A stretch of DNA of 12,127 nucleotides from positions 1 to 12,127 of the forward strand of contig JACMOF010000252.1 in assembly GCA_014378155.1 (NCBI GenBank), in the 5' to 3' direction. The notes beneath the pieces were generated by a model. It ran no database searches, was not told the DNA's origin, and saw only the letters and a list, made by a program, of their open reading frames with translations. The position numbers were made by a program, and so were the translations under genes. The stretch's first letter is position 1. The number at the start of each line of letters is the position of its first letter. Shown here piece after piece: positions 1 through 6,592 of this stretch. This DNA is from Caulobacter sp. Its GTDB lineage: Bacteria; Pseudomonadota; Alphaproteobacteria; Caulobacterales; Caulobacteraceae.

Positions 1-1205
1 AGCTGGGTGGTGGGCACGGCGGCCGTGGCCAGGGCCTGTTCGCCCTCCGGCGCGCCGCCGATCACCCGCTTGGCCAGGAAGGCCCAGCAGATCCCGAAGC
101 CCGCGCCCAGGGTGAACATCGACGCCACCACGCCCCAGAGCCCGCCGCGCACCATCTCGACCGCGCCCCAGGCGACGCCGACCGCGATGATCGCCGCGCC
201 CAGGCGGATGGCCAGGCCCTCGTGCTTGGGCTTCAGCCCCGCCACCGCGAACGAGAAGCCCGTCCAGCCGGCGGCGATGGCCCCGATCACATAGCCGCTC
301 AGCAACGGGCTGGCGCCATGCAGCGCCTGGATGAAGGCCGGGCCATAGACCGAGAAGCCCATCGTCGCCGCCTCGCAGAAGAAGATCACCATCAGGCCCA
401 GCCCCGTGGCGGTGGTCAGGTCGCCGGCGGCGCGGGGCAGCAGGCGGTCCTCCGCCCGGCCATTGACCAGCAGCAGGGCCGCCAGGGCCGCCACGCCGAA
501 GAGCGCGCAGAGGCCGGCGGTGAGATGTCCCGGCACGACCCCGGCGGCGGCGATCAGCGACACGCCGACCACCAGCAGGGCCAGCTGGCGTCCGGGGATT
601 CGGCCACCCGCCGGAGCCTTGGGCGCGGCTGGAACCATGACCAGCACCGCGCCGACGAAGATCACGCCCTGCGCCACGAACAGCCAGAACGCCCCGCGCC
701 AGAAGCCCGCCTGCGCGAACAGCCCGCCGCAGAGCGGACCGAGCAGCGTCGCCGCCCCCCAAACCCCGGCGATCGCGCCATAGACGCGGGGCCAAAGGCT
801 CTCGGGGAACATCGCGCTGATCGCCACATAGCACAGCGACACGATCGCCCCCGCGCCCAGGCCCTGAACGAGGCGGCCGGCCACGAAGGTCAAAAAGTCC
901 GGGGCCAGCGCGCCCATGGCGCAGCCGAGGGCGTAGAGCAGGCCGGCCAGGGCGGTGGCGTTGCGCAGGCCCAGGCGGATCGAAAGCTTGCCCGCGCAGG
1001 CCCCCGCCAGGATCGAGCCCAGCAGGAAGGCGGCGATCGACCAGCCGAAATATTGGTAGCCGCCGATCTCGCGCGCCACGCTGGGCATGATCGTCACGGT
1101 CACCAGGGTGTCGGCGGCGTTCAGCCAGATCCCCAGGCACAGCAGGGCGAAGCGCGGCGCCAGCTCGGCGTTGAGCAGGGCGCGCCAACTGTTCGGCGTG
1201 GGCAT
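1..1205 (-). CDS. MFS transporter, DHA2/EmrB-QacA-like, 3' end outside window
   Basis: This reads from ATG at 1205 towards base 1 with no stop, so about 401 N-terminal residues are visible and the C-terminus is missing. The start is supported by GGAGG about 7 nt upstream. The protein is very hydrophobic, with successive membrane helices and only short polar loops. Helix 1 holds NAADTLVTVTIMP (residues 29-41), resembling the acidic-residue motif of DHA2 drug:H+ antiporters. Motif A-like GKLSIRLGLRN lies at about 72-82, and a motif C-like stretch, GVWGAATLLGPLCGG, at 147-161. These features point to an inner-membrane proton-coupled exporter of drugs or metabolites, but the substrate cannot be read from the sequence. 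It diverges from the extensin-like gene across a 122-bp gap. The long opposite-strand frame at 222-1400 is a shadow of this gene. The superfamily call is firm; the DHA2 subgroup is probable. Confidence 0.9.
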   Translation of the reverse strand, partial: MPTPNSWRALLNAELAPRFALLCLGIWLNAADTLVTVTIMPSVAREIGGYQYFGWSIAAFLLGSILAGACAGKLSIRLGLRNATALAGLLYALGCAMGALAPDFLTFVAGRLVQGLGAGAIVSLCYVAISAMFPESLWPRVYGAIAGVWGAATLLGPLCGGLFAQAGFWRGAFWLFVAQGVIFVGAVLVMVPAAPKAPAGGRIPGRQLALLVVGVSLIAAAGVVPGHLTAGLCALFGVAALAALLLVNGRAEDRLLPRAAGDLTTATGLGLMVIFFCEAATMGFSVYGPAFIQALHGASPLLSGYVIGAIAAGWTGFSFAVAGLKPKHEGLAIRLGAAIIAVGVAWGAVEMVRGGLWGVVASMFTLGAGFGICWAFLAKRVIGGAPEGEQALATAAVPTTQ

Positions 1206-1211
1206 CAAGGA

Positions 1212-1216
1212 CCTCC
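1212..1216 (-). promoter_or_regulatory. Shine-Dalgarno of the MFS gene
   Basis: On the minus strand GGAGG precedes the ATG at 1205 by 6-7 nt. It fixes the start of the transporter. Confidence 0.6.
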
Positions 1217-1327
1217 AGGGAGGCGCTACATGCCCTCTCGGGATCGCCTAGCCAAGCCTTGGCGGTTGAACCGCACGCCGTGGTCATGCTTGGGTGCAAC
1301 ATTAACCCTTCGAGCGCTCCCCCGCCC

Positions 1328-2080
1328 ATGGCCTATCGCGTCCCGCGCCATCCGCGTGTCGAGCATCGCACGCGCCACCAGAACAGGCTGGCGGGCCTGA
1401 CGGCGCTCGTCCTGCTCTGGGTCCTGGTGCTGATCATGGCCCTGGTGGCCGATCGCAGCATCGCGCGCCAGCACCTGCCCTGGAAGCCGCTCAGCGTGGT
1501 CGATCCGGTCGGCATGGCCACGCGGATCAAGGCGGCGCGGGCGGGCAGCGATCCGGTGATCTGTCGGGCCATCCTGCGCAAGGCTGGCCTGACCTATGCG
1601 GACTTGCCGGAAAAGACCGATGGCGGGTTCTGCGTGGTGCGCGACGCCCTGCGCATCGACAGCGGCATGGCGCCCCTGTCACCGACAGATGCGCCCATGG
1701 TTTGTAAAGAGGCCCTGGCCCTGTCGATCTGGGAGCGCCAGGTGGTCCAGCCGGCCGCCTATGAGGTGCTGGGCCAGGGTGTAGTGTCGATGGAGCACTA
1801 CGGCACCTATTCGTGCCGGCGCATGTACGGCAAGGCGGAGGGACCGGTCAGCGAGCACGCCAGCGCCGACGCGATCGACCTGGCAGGCTTCAAGCTCGCC
1901 GACGGCCAGACGGTGTATGTGGCCCGCGACTGGAATGATCCCGGGCCCAAGGGGCAGTTCCTGCACCGGGTGCGCGATGGAGCCTGCCGGGTGTTCCTGA
2001 CCACGCTGAGCCCCGACTACAACGCCCAGCATCACGACCACTTCCATCTCGACATGGCCGGCTGGAACAAGTGCGCGTGA
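1328..2080 (+). CDS. Extensin-like C-terminal domain protein, membrane-anchored, LAS metallopeptidase-like
   Basis: The protein is 250 aa from ATG 1328. The frame is open back to TTG 1259 and ATG 1286, but the 1328 start gives a compact basic N-terminus followed by one membrane helix (about 22-41); no start has a clear ribosome site. The rest matches the proteobacterial Extensin-like_C family by its general layout. Visible are SEHASADAIDLAGF (175-188) and HHDHFHLD (235-242). The spacing His177-x6-Asp184 plus His238-x-His240 is the zinc-ligand pattern of LAS peptidases such as D-Ala-D-Ala endopeptidases. Six cysteines (79, 102, 126, 163, 220, 249) suggest disulfides in a periplasmic domain. 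A cell-wall role is inferred. The gene converges on the AHSA1 gene with a 9-bp gap. Confidence 0.82.
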   Translation: MAYRVPRHPRVEHRTRHQNRLAGLTALVLLWVLVLIMALVADRSIARQHLPWKPLSVVDPVGMATRIKAARAGSDPVICRAILRKAGLTYADLPEKTDGGFCVVRDALRIDSGMAPLSPTDAPMVCKEALALSIWERQVVQPAAYEVLGQGVVSMEHYGTYSCRRMYGKAEGPVSEHASADAIDLAGFKLADGQTVYVARDWNDPGPKGQFLHRVRDGACRVFLTTLSPDYNAQHHDHFHLDMAGWNKCA

Positions 2081-2093
2081 GGCGTCGCCTCAC
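2077..2093. repeat. Palindrome spanning the stop codons of two convergent genes
   Basis: GTGAGGCG-T-CGCCTCAC is a perfect 8-bp inverted repeat with a 1-nt centre. It contains the TGA of the extensin-like gene (2078-2080) and, on the other strand, the TGA of the AHSA1 gene (2090-2092). It could form a short RNA hairpin in both transcripts and help separate or end them. No T-run follows on either side, so it is not a classical intrinsic terminator. Confidence 0.55.
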
Positions 2094-2563
2094 AACGTCT
2101 TCGCGACCGCCGTCATCTGATCGGCCGCGATCCCCCAGCCTTCCTTGAACCCCATGGCCTCGTGGGTCTGACGATCCTCGACGGTCCAGTGGCGGGCGGT
2201 GGCGGTGTAGCGGGTCGTACCGTCGCCCAGGTCTTCGAACTCGACGATACCGACCATGAAGGGCTTTTGTGACGGAACCCAGGTCGAGGTGAAGGCGTCG
2301 GTGAACACGATGCGGCGGTTCTCGACCACCTCCAGATAGACGCCTGGATTGACGACCTCTTCGCCGTTGGGCCCCTTCAGGGTGATCACGCTATTGCCCC
2401 CGGTGCGAACGTCCATTTCGGCGTGCGACACGACCCAGGGCGGCGGGCAGAACCACTTGGGCAGCAGTTCCGCCGTCGTCCAGCATTTGAAAAGCTTGTC
2501 GGCAGGGACGTCGATGACGCGGGTCAGCACGAGTTCGCGGTCGCTGGCGTTGTCGGTGGTCAT
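2090..2563 (-). CDS. SRPBCC/AHSA1-family protein
   Basis: This 157-aa soluble protein has the hallmarks of the Hsp90-ATPase-activator homology (AHSA1) branch of the SRPBCC fold. These are the N-terminal LTRVIDVPADKLFKCWTTAE with PKWFCPP (residues about 13-41), a central G.Y.EVVENRRIVFTDAF strand pair (about 73-91), a T.YTATARHWT strand (about 117-127) and a C-terminal helix carrying GFKEGWGIAADQM. The fold makes a deep hydrophobic pocket, but bacterial members have varied and mostly unknown ligands. Some sit next to ArsR-type regulators; none is visible here. The ATG at 2563 has GGAGAG about 5 nt upstream. The gene diverges from the SDR gene, and the two may share regulation through the 165-bp gap. 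Confidence 0.88.
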   Translation of the reverse strand: MTTDNASDRELVLTRVIDVPADKLFKCWTTAELLPKWFCPPPWVVSHAEMDVRTGGNSVITLKGPNGEEVVNPGVYLEVVENRRIVFTDAFTSTWVPSQKPFMVGIVEFEDLGDGTTRYTATARHWTVEDRQTHEAMGFKEGWGIAADQMTAVAKTL

Positions 2564-2618
2564 GACGCTCTCCAGGGATTTTTAGTGTTGTGCCCGAAGG
2601 ACGGCCGGCGCGTCTCGG

Positions 2619-2632
2619 CTCCGACATCGGAG
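2619..2632. promoter_or_regulatory. Inverted repeat in divergent promoter region
   Basis: CTCCGA-CA-TCGGAG is a perfect 6-bp inverted repeat lying between the divergent AHSA1 and SDR genes. It could be an operator half-site pair; nothing links it to a named regulator. Confidence 0.3.
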
Positions 2633-2690
2633 GCGGCAAATTTCGTCGATGCTTGACCGGTGGGCTGGCCTAGGGCCAATCTATGGGCAA

Positions 2691-2709
2691 TTCAAACGAT
2701 CGTTTTGAA
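2691..2709. promoter_or_regulatory. Palindromic TetR-type operator candidate upstream of SDR gene
   Basis: AAACGATCGTTT (2694-2705) is a perfect 12-bp palindrome. With one bulged T, the arms extend to TTC...GAA. It sits about 24 bp before the SDR start. Its form, CAAAC-N4-GTTT, resembles the recognition pattern remembered for PsrA-type TetR regulators of fatty-acid metabolism. No regulator gene is present in this window, so the binding factor is unknown. Confidence 0.5.
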
Positions 2710-2728
2710 AGCCCTGGGAGCCATCGCC

Positions 2729-3496
2729 ATGACCACCCTCTTCGACCTGACCGGCAAGGTGGCGATCATCACCGGCAGCTCACGCGGCATTGGCAAGGCC
2801 ATCGCCGAGCGGATGGCCGAGCATGGCGCCAAGGTGGTGATCTCGTCGCGCAAGGCCGGGCCTTGTGACGAGGTGGCCGCGGCGCTCAACAACAGGCATG
2901 GCGCGGGAACCGCTATCGCCGTGCCCGCCAACATCGCGGCCAAGGAAGACCTGCAGCGGCTGGTCGACGAGACCCGCGCGGCGTTCGGCAAGATTGACAT
3001 CTGCGTCTGCAACGCCGCGTCCAATCCCTATTACGGTCCGCTGGCCGGGATCGCCGACGACCAGTTCCGCAAGATCCTCGACAACAACATCATCAGCAAT
3101 CACTGGCTGATCTCGATGGTCGCCCCGGAGATGCGTGAGCGCAAGGACGGCGCGGTGATCATCATCAGCTCGATCGGCGGCCTGCGCGGCAACGCCATCA
3201 TCGGGGCCTACAATATCAGCAAGGCCGCAGACTTTCAGCTGGCCCGCAACCTGGCGCACGAGTTTGGGCCCGACAATGTGCGGGTCAATTGCATCGCGCC
3301 GGGCCTGATCAAGACCGACTTCGCCAAGGCCCTGTGGGACGATCCGGCCACCCTGGAGCGCGCGACCAAGGGCGTGCCGCTGCGCCGCATCGGCGAGCCC
3401 GACGAGATCGCCGGCGCGGCCGTCTACCTGGCCTCGAAAGCGGGAACCTTCATGACCGGCCAAGCCCTGGTGGTGGACGGCGGCGCGACCATCTAG
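2729..3496 (+). CDS. SDR-family NAD(P)-dependent oxidoreductase
   Basis: This is a 255-aa classical short-chain dehydrogenase/reductase. The Rossmann cofactor motif TGSSRGIG is at 15-22, and the SSRK turn with Arg41 after strand 2 favours NADP(H). The CNAA motif is at 94-97 (the usual NNAG in variant form), Ser148 follows IIISS, and the catalytic pair Tyr161/Lys165 is in YNISK. The C-terminus ends in the usual TGQALVVDGG. The active site is complete. The frame extends upstream to GTG 2660, but ATG 2729 gives the canonical family N-terminus and has GGGAG about 9 nt before it. The substrate is unknown; acyl or alcohol compounds are typical of the family. A palindromic operator candidate lies just upstream. 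The next gene begins about 200 bp downstream, so an operon is possible but not shown. Confidence 0.93.
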   Translation: MTTLFDLTGKVAIITGSSRGIGKAIAERMAEHGAKVVISSRKAGPCDEVAAALNNRHGAGTAIAVPANIAAKEDLQRLVDETRAAFGKIDICVCNAASNPYYGPLAGIADDQFRKILDNNIISNHWLISMVAPEMRERKDGAVIIISSIGGLRGNAIIGAYNISKAADFQLARNLAHEFGPDNVRVNCIAPGLIKTDFAKALWDDPATLERATKGVPLRRIGEPDEIAGAAVYLASKAGTFMTGQALVVDGGATI

Positions 3497-3700
3497 CGGC
3501 GCCCGACAACACCACCGGGCACTTCACCGCGTGGGTTCAACGCCTGCCCAAGCGCATCGTTTTGCTCCGAATCAGGACGGCGTAGCCCGGCTTCGGCCAG
3601 GCATGAGCGTCGCCCTTCACGTCGATACGCGGGCTGACACGCAACCATCGTCGCCCGCCAGGCATTTGGCAGGCGAACTTGGCTGTTAGGGAACACTGAC

Positions 3701-3958
3701 ATGAGCGGCGTAGGCTTTATTGGCGCGATTATCATCGGCATCTTCGCCGGCTGGATCGCCGAACAGATCATGGGCCGCAGTCACGGCCTGATCACCAACT
3801 TGATCGTTGGCCTGGTGGGCGCGCTGATCGGCGCGTTCCTGGCCAGCATGTTCAACATTCACTTCATGGGCTGGATTGGCAGCCTGATCGTCTCGACCAT
3901 CGGGGCGATCGTGCTGCTGTTCATCCTCGGCCTGTTTAGCGGCCGTCGCCGGATCTAG
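3701..3958 (+). CDS. GlsB/YeaQ/YmgE family membrane protein
   Basis: This 85-aa protein consists of three hydrophobic helices (about 5-21, 29-48, 54-78) with short loops and a basic tail (GRRRI). The signature GWIAEQIMGRSHGLITNLIVG (about 17-37), then a second glycine-rich helix GALIGAFLA, matches the transglycosylase-associated (Tgl_assoc) family. Members are small inner-membrane proteins often induced by stress; their biochemical role is not established. The start is supported by AGGGA about 9 nt upstream. The 204-bp leader was scanned for a general-stress (EcfG-type) promoter of the form GGAAC-N16-CGTT, and no convincing one was found. Confidence 0.9.
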   Translation: MSGVGFIGAIIIGIFAGWIAEQIMGRSHGLITNLIVGLVGALIGAFLASMFNIHFMGWIGSLIVSTIGAIVLLFILGLFSGRRRI

Positions 3959-3968
3959 CTTCCAAGAG

Positions 3969-4011
3969 TGTCATCCCGGACAAGCGTTCAGCGCGCCGAT
4001 CCGGGATGACA
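3969..4011. repeat. 12-bp perfect inverted repeat between convergent genes
   Basis: TGTCATCCCGGA (3969-3980) and TCCGGGATGACA (4000-4011) are exact reverse complements around a 19-nt loop. The element fills almost the whole gap between the GlsB/YeaQ gene and the GGDEF-EAL gene. The arm sequence resembles dispersed TGTCATCCCGG-type intergenic palindromes that I recall from alphaproteobacterial genomes. It may act as a bidirectional transcript end or mRNA stabiliser, though no T-run follows on either strand. Confidence 0.7.
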
Positions 4012-4024
4012 ACCGTCTGATATT

Positions 4025-6418
4025 CTAGCTTGCCCGGGCGGCGACCGCAGCCGCGTCGTCCAGCACTTCGCGTCGCAGCCGCTGGGCGGTATTGCCCAGC
4101 AGGAAGCCGGGGATGTCGGCCATGGGCATGGGCCGGCCAAACAGATAGCCCTGGAAGTGGTCGCAACGCATGTCCTCGAGGATCAAGGCCTGCTCGGCGG
4201 TCTCGACGCCTTCGGCGGTGACTTCCAGGTTCAGCGTGCGGCCCAGCAGGGTGATGGTGCGCAGGATGTCGGTGATGGCCGGATTTTCGGACATCTCGGC
4301 GATGAAGGTCCGGTCGATCTTGATCTTGTCGAACGGGAACCGCCACAGATAGGCCAGGCTGGAATAGCCGGTGCCGAAGTCGTCCATGGCGATGCGCACG
4401 CCCAGGGCCTTCAGCGCCGTCAGCTGCTCCACGGTGCCGGCGGTATCGGAGAGCAGCAGGCCCTCGGTGATCTCCAGCTCCAGGCGCGACGGCGCCAGGC
4501 CTGACGTGCCCAGGGCGTGGCGCACTTGGTCGACGAGGTCGCCGGTGGCGAACTGGTTGGGCGACAGGTTGACCGCCACCTTCAGGTGGTCGGGCCACGA
4601 GGCGGCTTGGGCGCAGGCCTCGTTCAGCACCCATTCTCCGATCTTGCAGATCAGTCCCCATTGCTCGGCGCATTCGATGAAGTCGTCGGGGCCCACCACG
4701 CCGCGGCGCGGGTGTTGCCAGCGCAGCAAGGCCTCGAAGCCGGTGGTCTCGTGTTCCTTGGCGCCGATCAGCGGTTGGAAGAACAGCTTGAGCTCGCCGT
4801 TCTTCAAGGCCGCGCGGAGGTCGATCTCGAGCGACCGGCGTTCCTGGGCCCAGATGTCCATATTGGCCTCGAAGAAGCGATAGGCGCCGCGACCGTCGCC
4901 CTTTGCGCGGTAGAGGGCCAGGTCCGCGTTCTTCAGCAGGGTGTCGGGGTCGCTGGCGTCGGCCGGGGCGATGGCGATGCCGACGCTGGCGCCGATCGAC
5001 ACATGGTGCTCGTGCAGTTCGAAGGCCTCGGCCAGGGTGTCGACGACGGCCTGGGCCAAGGCGCCGAGCGCGGCGGGGTCGAGGTTGTCGCGCACCACCA
5101 CGGCGAACTCGTCGCCGCCCAGGCGGGTGACGATCCCCATGTCGCCCACGCAGGCGCGCAGGCGGGCGGCCGCTTCGACCAGCAAGGCGTCGCCGATCGG
5201 GTGGCCCAGGCTGTCATTGACGCCCTTGAAGTGGTCGAGGTCGAGACACAGCACGGCGCAGCCGGTGGTCTCGCCGTCGGCGCTCCAGGCTCCGCCCAGA
5301 GCCTGCAGGAACGACAGGCGGTTGGGCAGGCCAGTCAGAACGTCGTAATGGGCCAGGCGGCGGATGCGCTCCTGGTCCTTGCGGGCCTGGGTGACGTCGG
5401 CGCCGACGCCGCGAAAGCCGGTGAAGACCCCGTCCACATCGTGGATCGGCTTTGCGGTCAGCGACCACCAGTGGATCGCGCCATCGACCACGATGGTCAT
5501 CGACACGTCGCGGAAACCCTTCTGGTCGGTCAGCAGACCCGACAGGGTGGCGGCCAGGCCGTCCGGCACCTCGGCCAGCTCTGCGCCCAAGCCGCCGACA
5601 TTGCGGCCGATCAGCGAGTCGCGCGTCACGCCGGCCGCCTCGGCCATGCGCTCGGACACATAGGTCAGGTCGCCGGTGGCGTCGATTTCCCACAGCCAGT
5701 CGTTGGAGCCTTCCTCGAAGTCGCTGAGCAACAGGCTGACGACCTGTTTCTGGCGTTCCAGTTCCTCGCTGGTGACGAACCGCTCGACGAACACCTTGGC
5801 GTGCAACAGGCAGGAGGTGGCCACGACCAGGTAGCAAAAGATTAGCAGGCCCGCCAAGGCCAGCAGGATGGGCTGGCCGCTGGTCAGCAGCACGAACAGC
5901 GAGCCGACCACCAGCGGCGTCGTATAGGCCAGGGCGGCCATCGGCAGGGTCAGTAGGGCGAAGGCGCCGCAGCCGATCATCCCGGCCATCAGGGCCACGA
6001 CCAGCATGCTCATGTGGATGCCGGCGGTGTCGTCGAAGGCGAACATCGGCAGCAGGCCCCACAGGCAACCCAGCAGGCCCGCTTGCAGCGCCACGCGCCG
6101 CGCGCCTCGGGCCGACACGGTGTTCTTGCCGCCCTTGCGGCGTTGAGCCGCGGTCCAGCCTCGCAGGCCCAGCAGGGCGTAGCCGATGACCACGGCGGTC
6201 CAGAGGATCAGGGCGTTACGGTGGTAGCCGCCAAAGCCAGCCACGCAGACCAGAATGGCGTTGACGATATTGGCGCTCATCATGACCGGCGTCAGGCGCA
6301 GGATGCTCTGAAGTTGCTCCATGCGAACGCGGCCGGCGATAGCCTCGGGGACCGGTGGAATCAGCCGCGACACCAGGCGGCCGGGTCCTCCGAGGACCAT
6401 CGAGGTGAGAGTGGTCAT
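4025..6418 (-). CDS. Membrane PAS-GGDEF-EAL cyclic-di-GMP signalling protein
   Basis: The protein is 797 aa from ATG 6418. The frame runs back to GTG 6538, but that codon lies inside the typA terminator, so 6418 is preferred; no clear ribosome site is visible. The N-terminal region carries about six membrane helices (about 43-60, 68-86, 109-127, 133-155, 160-180, 184-204). A linker helix then leads to a PAS domain (about 228-346), a GGDEF domain (about 354-515) and an EAL domain (about 528-780). Diguanylate cyclase residues are present: DLDHFK (393-398) and GGDEF (434-438). The inhibitory RxxD site is absent, since GDMG sits at that position. Phosphodiesterase residues are complete: EALLR (562-566), NLSPN, ELEITE, DDFGTGYSS (679-687), KID, EGVE and QGYLFGRP. 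It could therefore make or degrade c-di-GMP at the inner membrane; the direction cannot be decided from sequence. Confidence 0.93.
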   Translation of the reverse strand: MTTLTSMVLGGPGRLVSRLIPPVPEAIAGRVRMEQLQSILRLTPVMMSANIVNAILVCVAGFGGYHRNALILWTAVVIGYALLGLRGWTAAQRRKGGKNTVSARGARRVALQAGLLGCLWGLLPMFAFDDTAGIHMSMLVVALMAGMIGCGAFALLTLPMAALAYTTPLVVGSLFVLLTSGQPILLALAGLLIFCYLVVATSCLLHAKVFVERFVTSEELERQKQVVSLLLSDFEEGSNDWLWEIDATGDLTYVSERMAEAAGVTRDSLIGRNVGGLGAELAEVPDGLAATLSGLLTDQKGFRDVSMTIVVDGAIHWWSLTAKPIHDVDGVFTGFRGVGADVTQARKDQERIRRLAHYDVLTGLPNRLSFLQALGGAWSADGETTGCAVLCLDLDHFKGVNDSLGHPIGDALLVEAAARLRACVGDMGIVTRLGGDEFAVVVRDNLDPAALGALAQAVVDTLAEAFELHEHHVSIGASVGIAIAPADASDPDTLLKNADLALYRAKGDGRGAYRFFEANMDIWAQERRSLEIDLRAALKNGELKLFFQPLIGAKEHETTGFEALLRWQHPRRGVVGPDDFIECAEQWGLICKIGEWVLNEACAQAASWPDHLKVAVNLSPNQFATGDLVDQVRHALGTSGLAPSRLELEITEGLLLSDTAGTVEQLTALKALGVRIAMDDFGTGYSSLAYLWRFPFDKIKIDRTFIAEMSENPAITDILRTITLLGRTLNLEVTAEGVETAEQALILEDMRCDHFQGYLFGRPMPMADIPGFLLGNTAQRLRREVLDDAAAVAARAS

Positions 6419-6524
6419 GCGCAATGTGCGGCCCCGAGATCCGGAATGCCCCCCATCCCGTGCCGGCAGCCTAACGATGGTCTCTGAAGCCCCGGTTAAT
6501 CGTGCCGTGACCATTGGACGCATG

Positions 6525-6557
6525 AAAAAGGCCGCCACCCCGGAGGGCGGCGGCCTT
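6525..6557 (-). terminator. Intrinsic terminator of typA
   Basis: Read on the minus strand, a 9-bp GC-rich stem AAGGCCGCC/GGCGGCCTT (6549-6557 with 6528-6536) is followed by a T-run of five (two in the stem). It can be extended inward by three further pairs past a mismatch. It lies about 36 nt after the typA stop and separates typA from the downstream GGDEF-EAL gene, whose start is about 107 nt further on. Confidence 0.85.
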
Positions 6558-6592
6558 CTTGATCGTCTGCTCCGGAATGCTCCGGGAACCGA

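Noticed and set aside
1296..1306. CtrA half-site (TTAACC) before the extensin-like gene
   Set aside because: Only one half is present, with no second TTAA at 7-bp spacing.
222..1400. 392-aa plus-strand open frame
   Set aside because: Low-complexity Arg/Gln/Ala/His-rich product lying opposite the MFS transporter, whose translation is clearly a membrane protein with MFS motifs.
2780..3463. 227-aa minus-strand open frame
   Set aside because: Shadow opposite the SDR gene, which has a complete catalytic set on the plus strand.
3497..3700. General-stress (EcfG) promoter for the GlsB/YeaQ gene
   Set aside because: GGAAC occurs at about 3690 but is not followed by CGTT at 16-17 bp, and it is too close to the start codon.
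4517..5845. 442-aa plus-strand open frame
   Set aside because: Antisense shadow of the GGDEF-EAL gene caused by high third-position GC; no recognisable domain.
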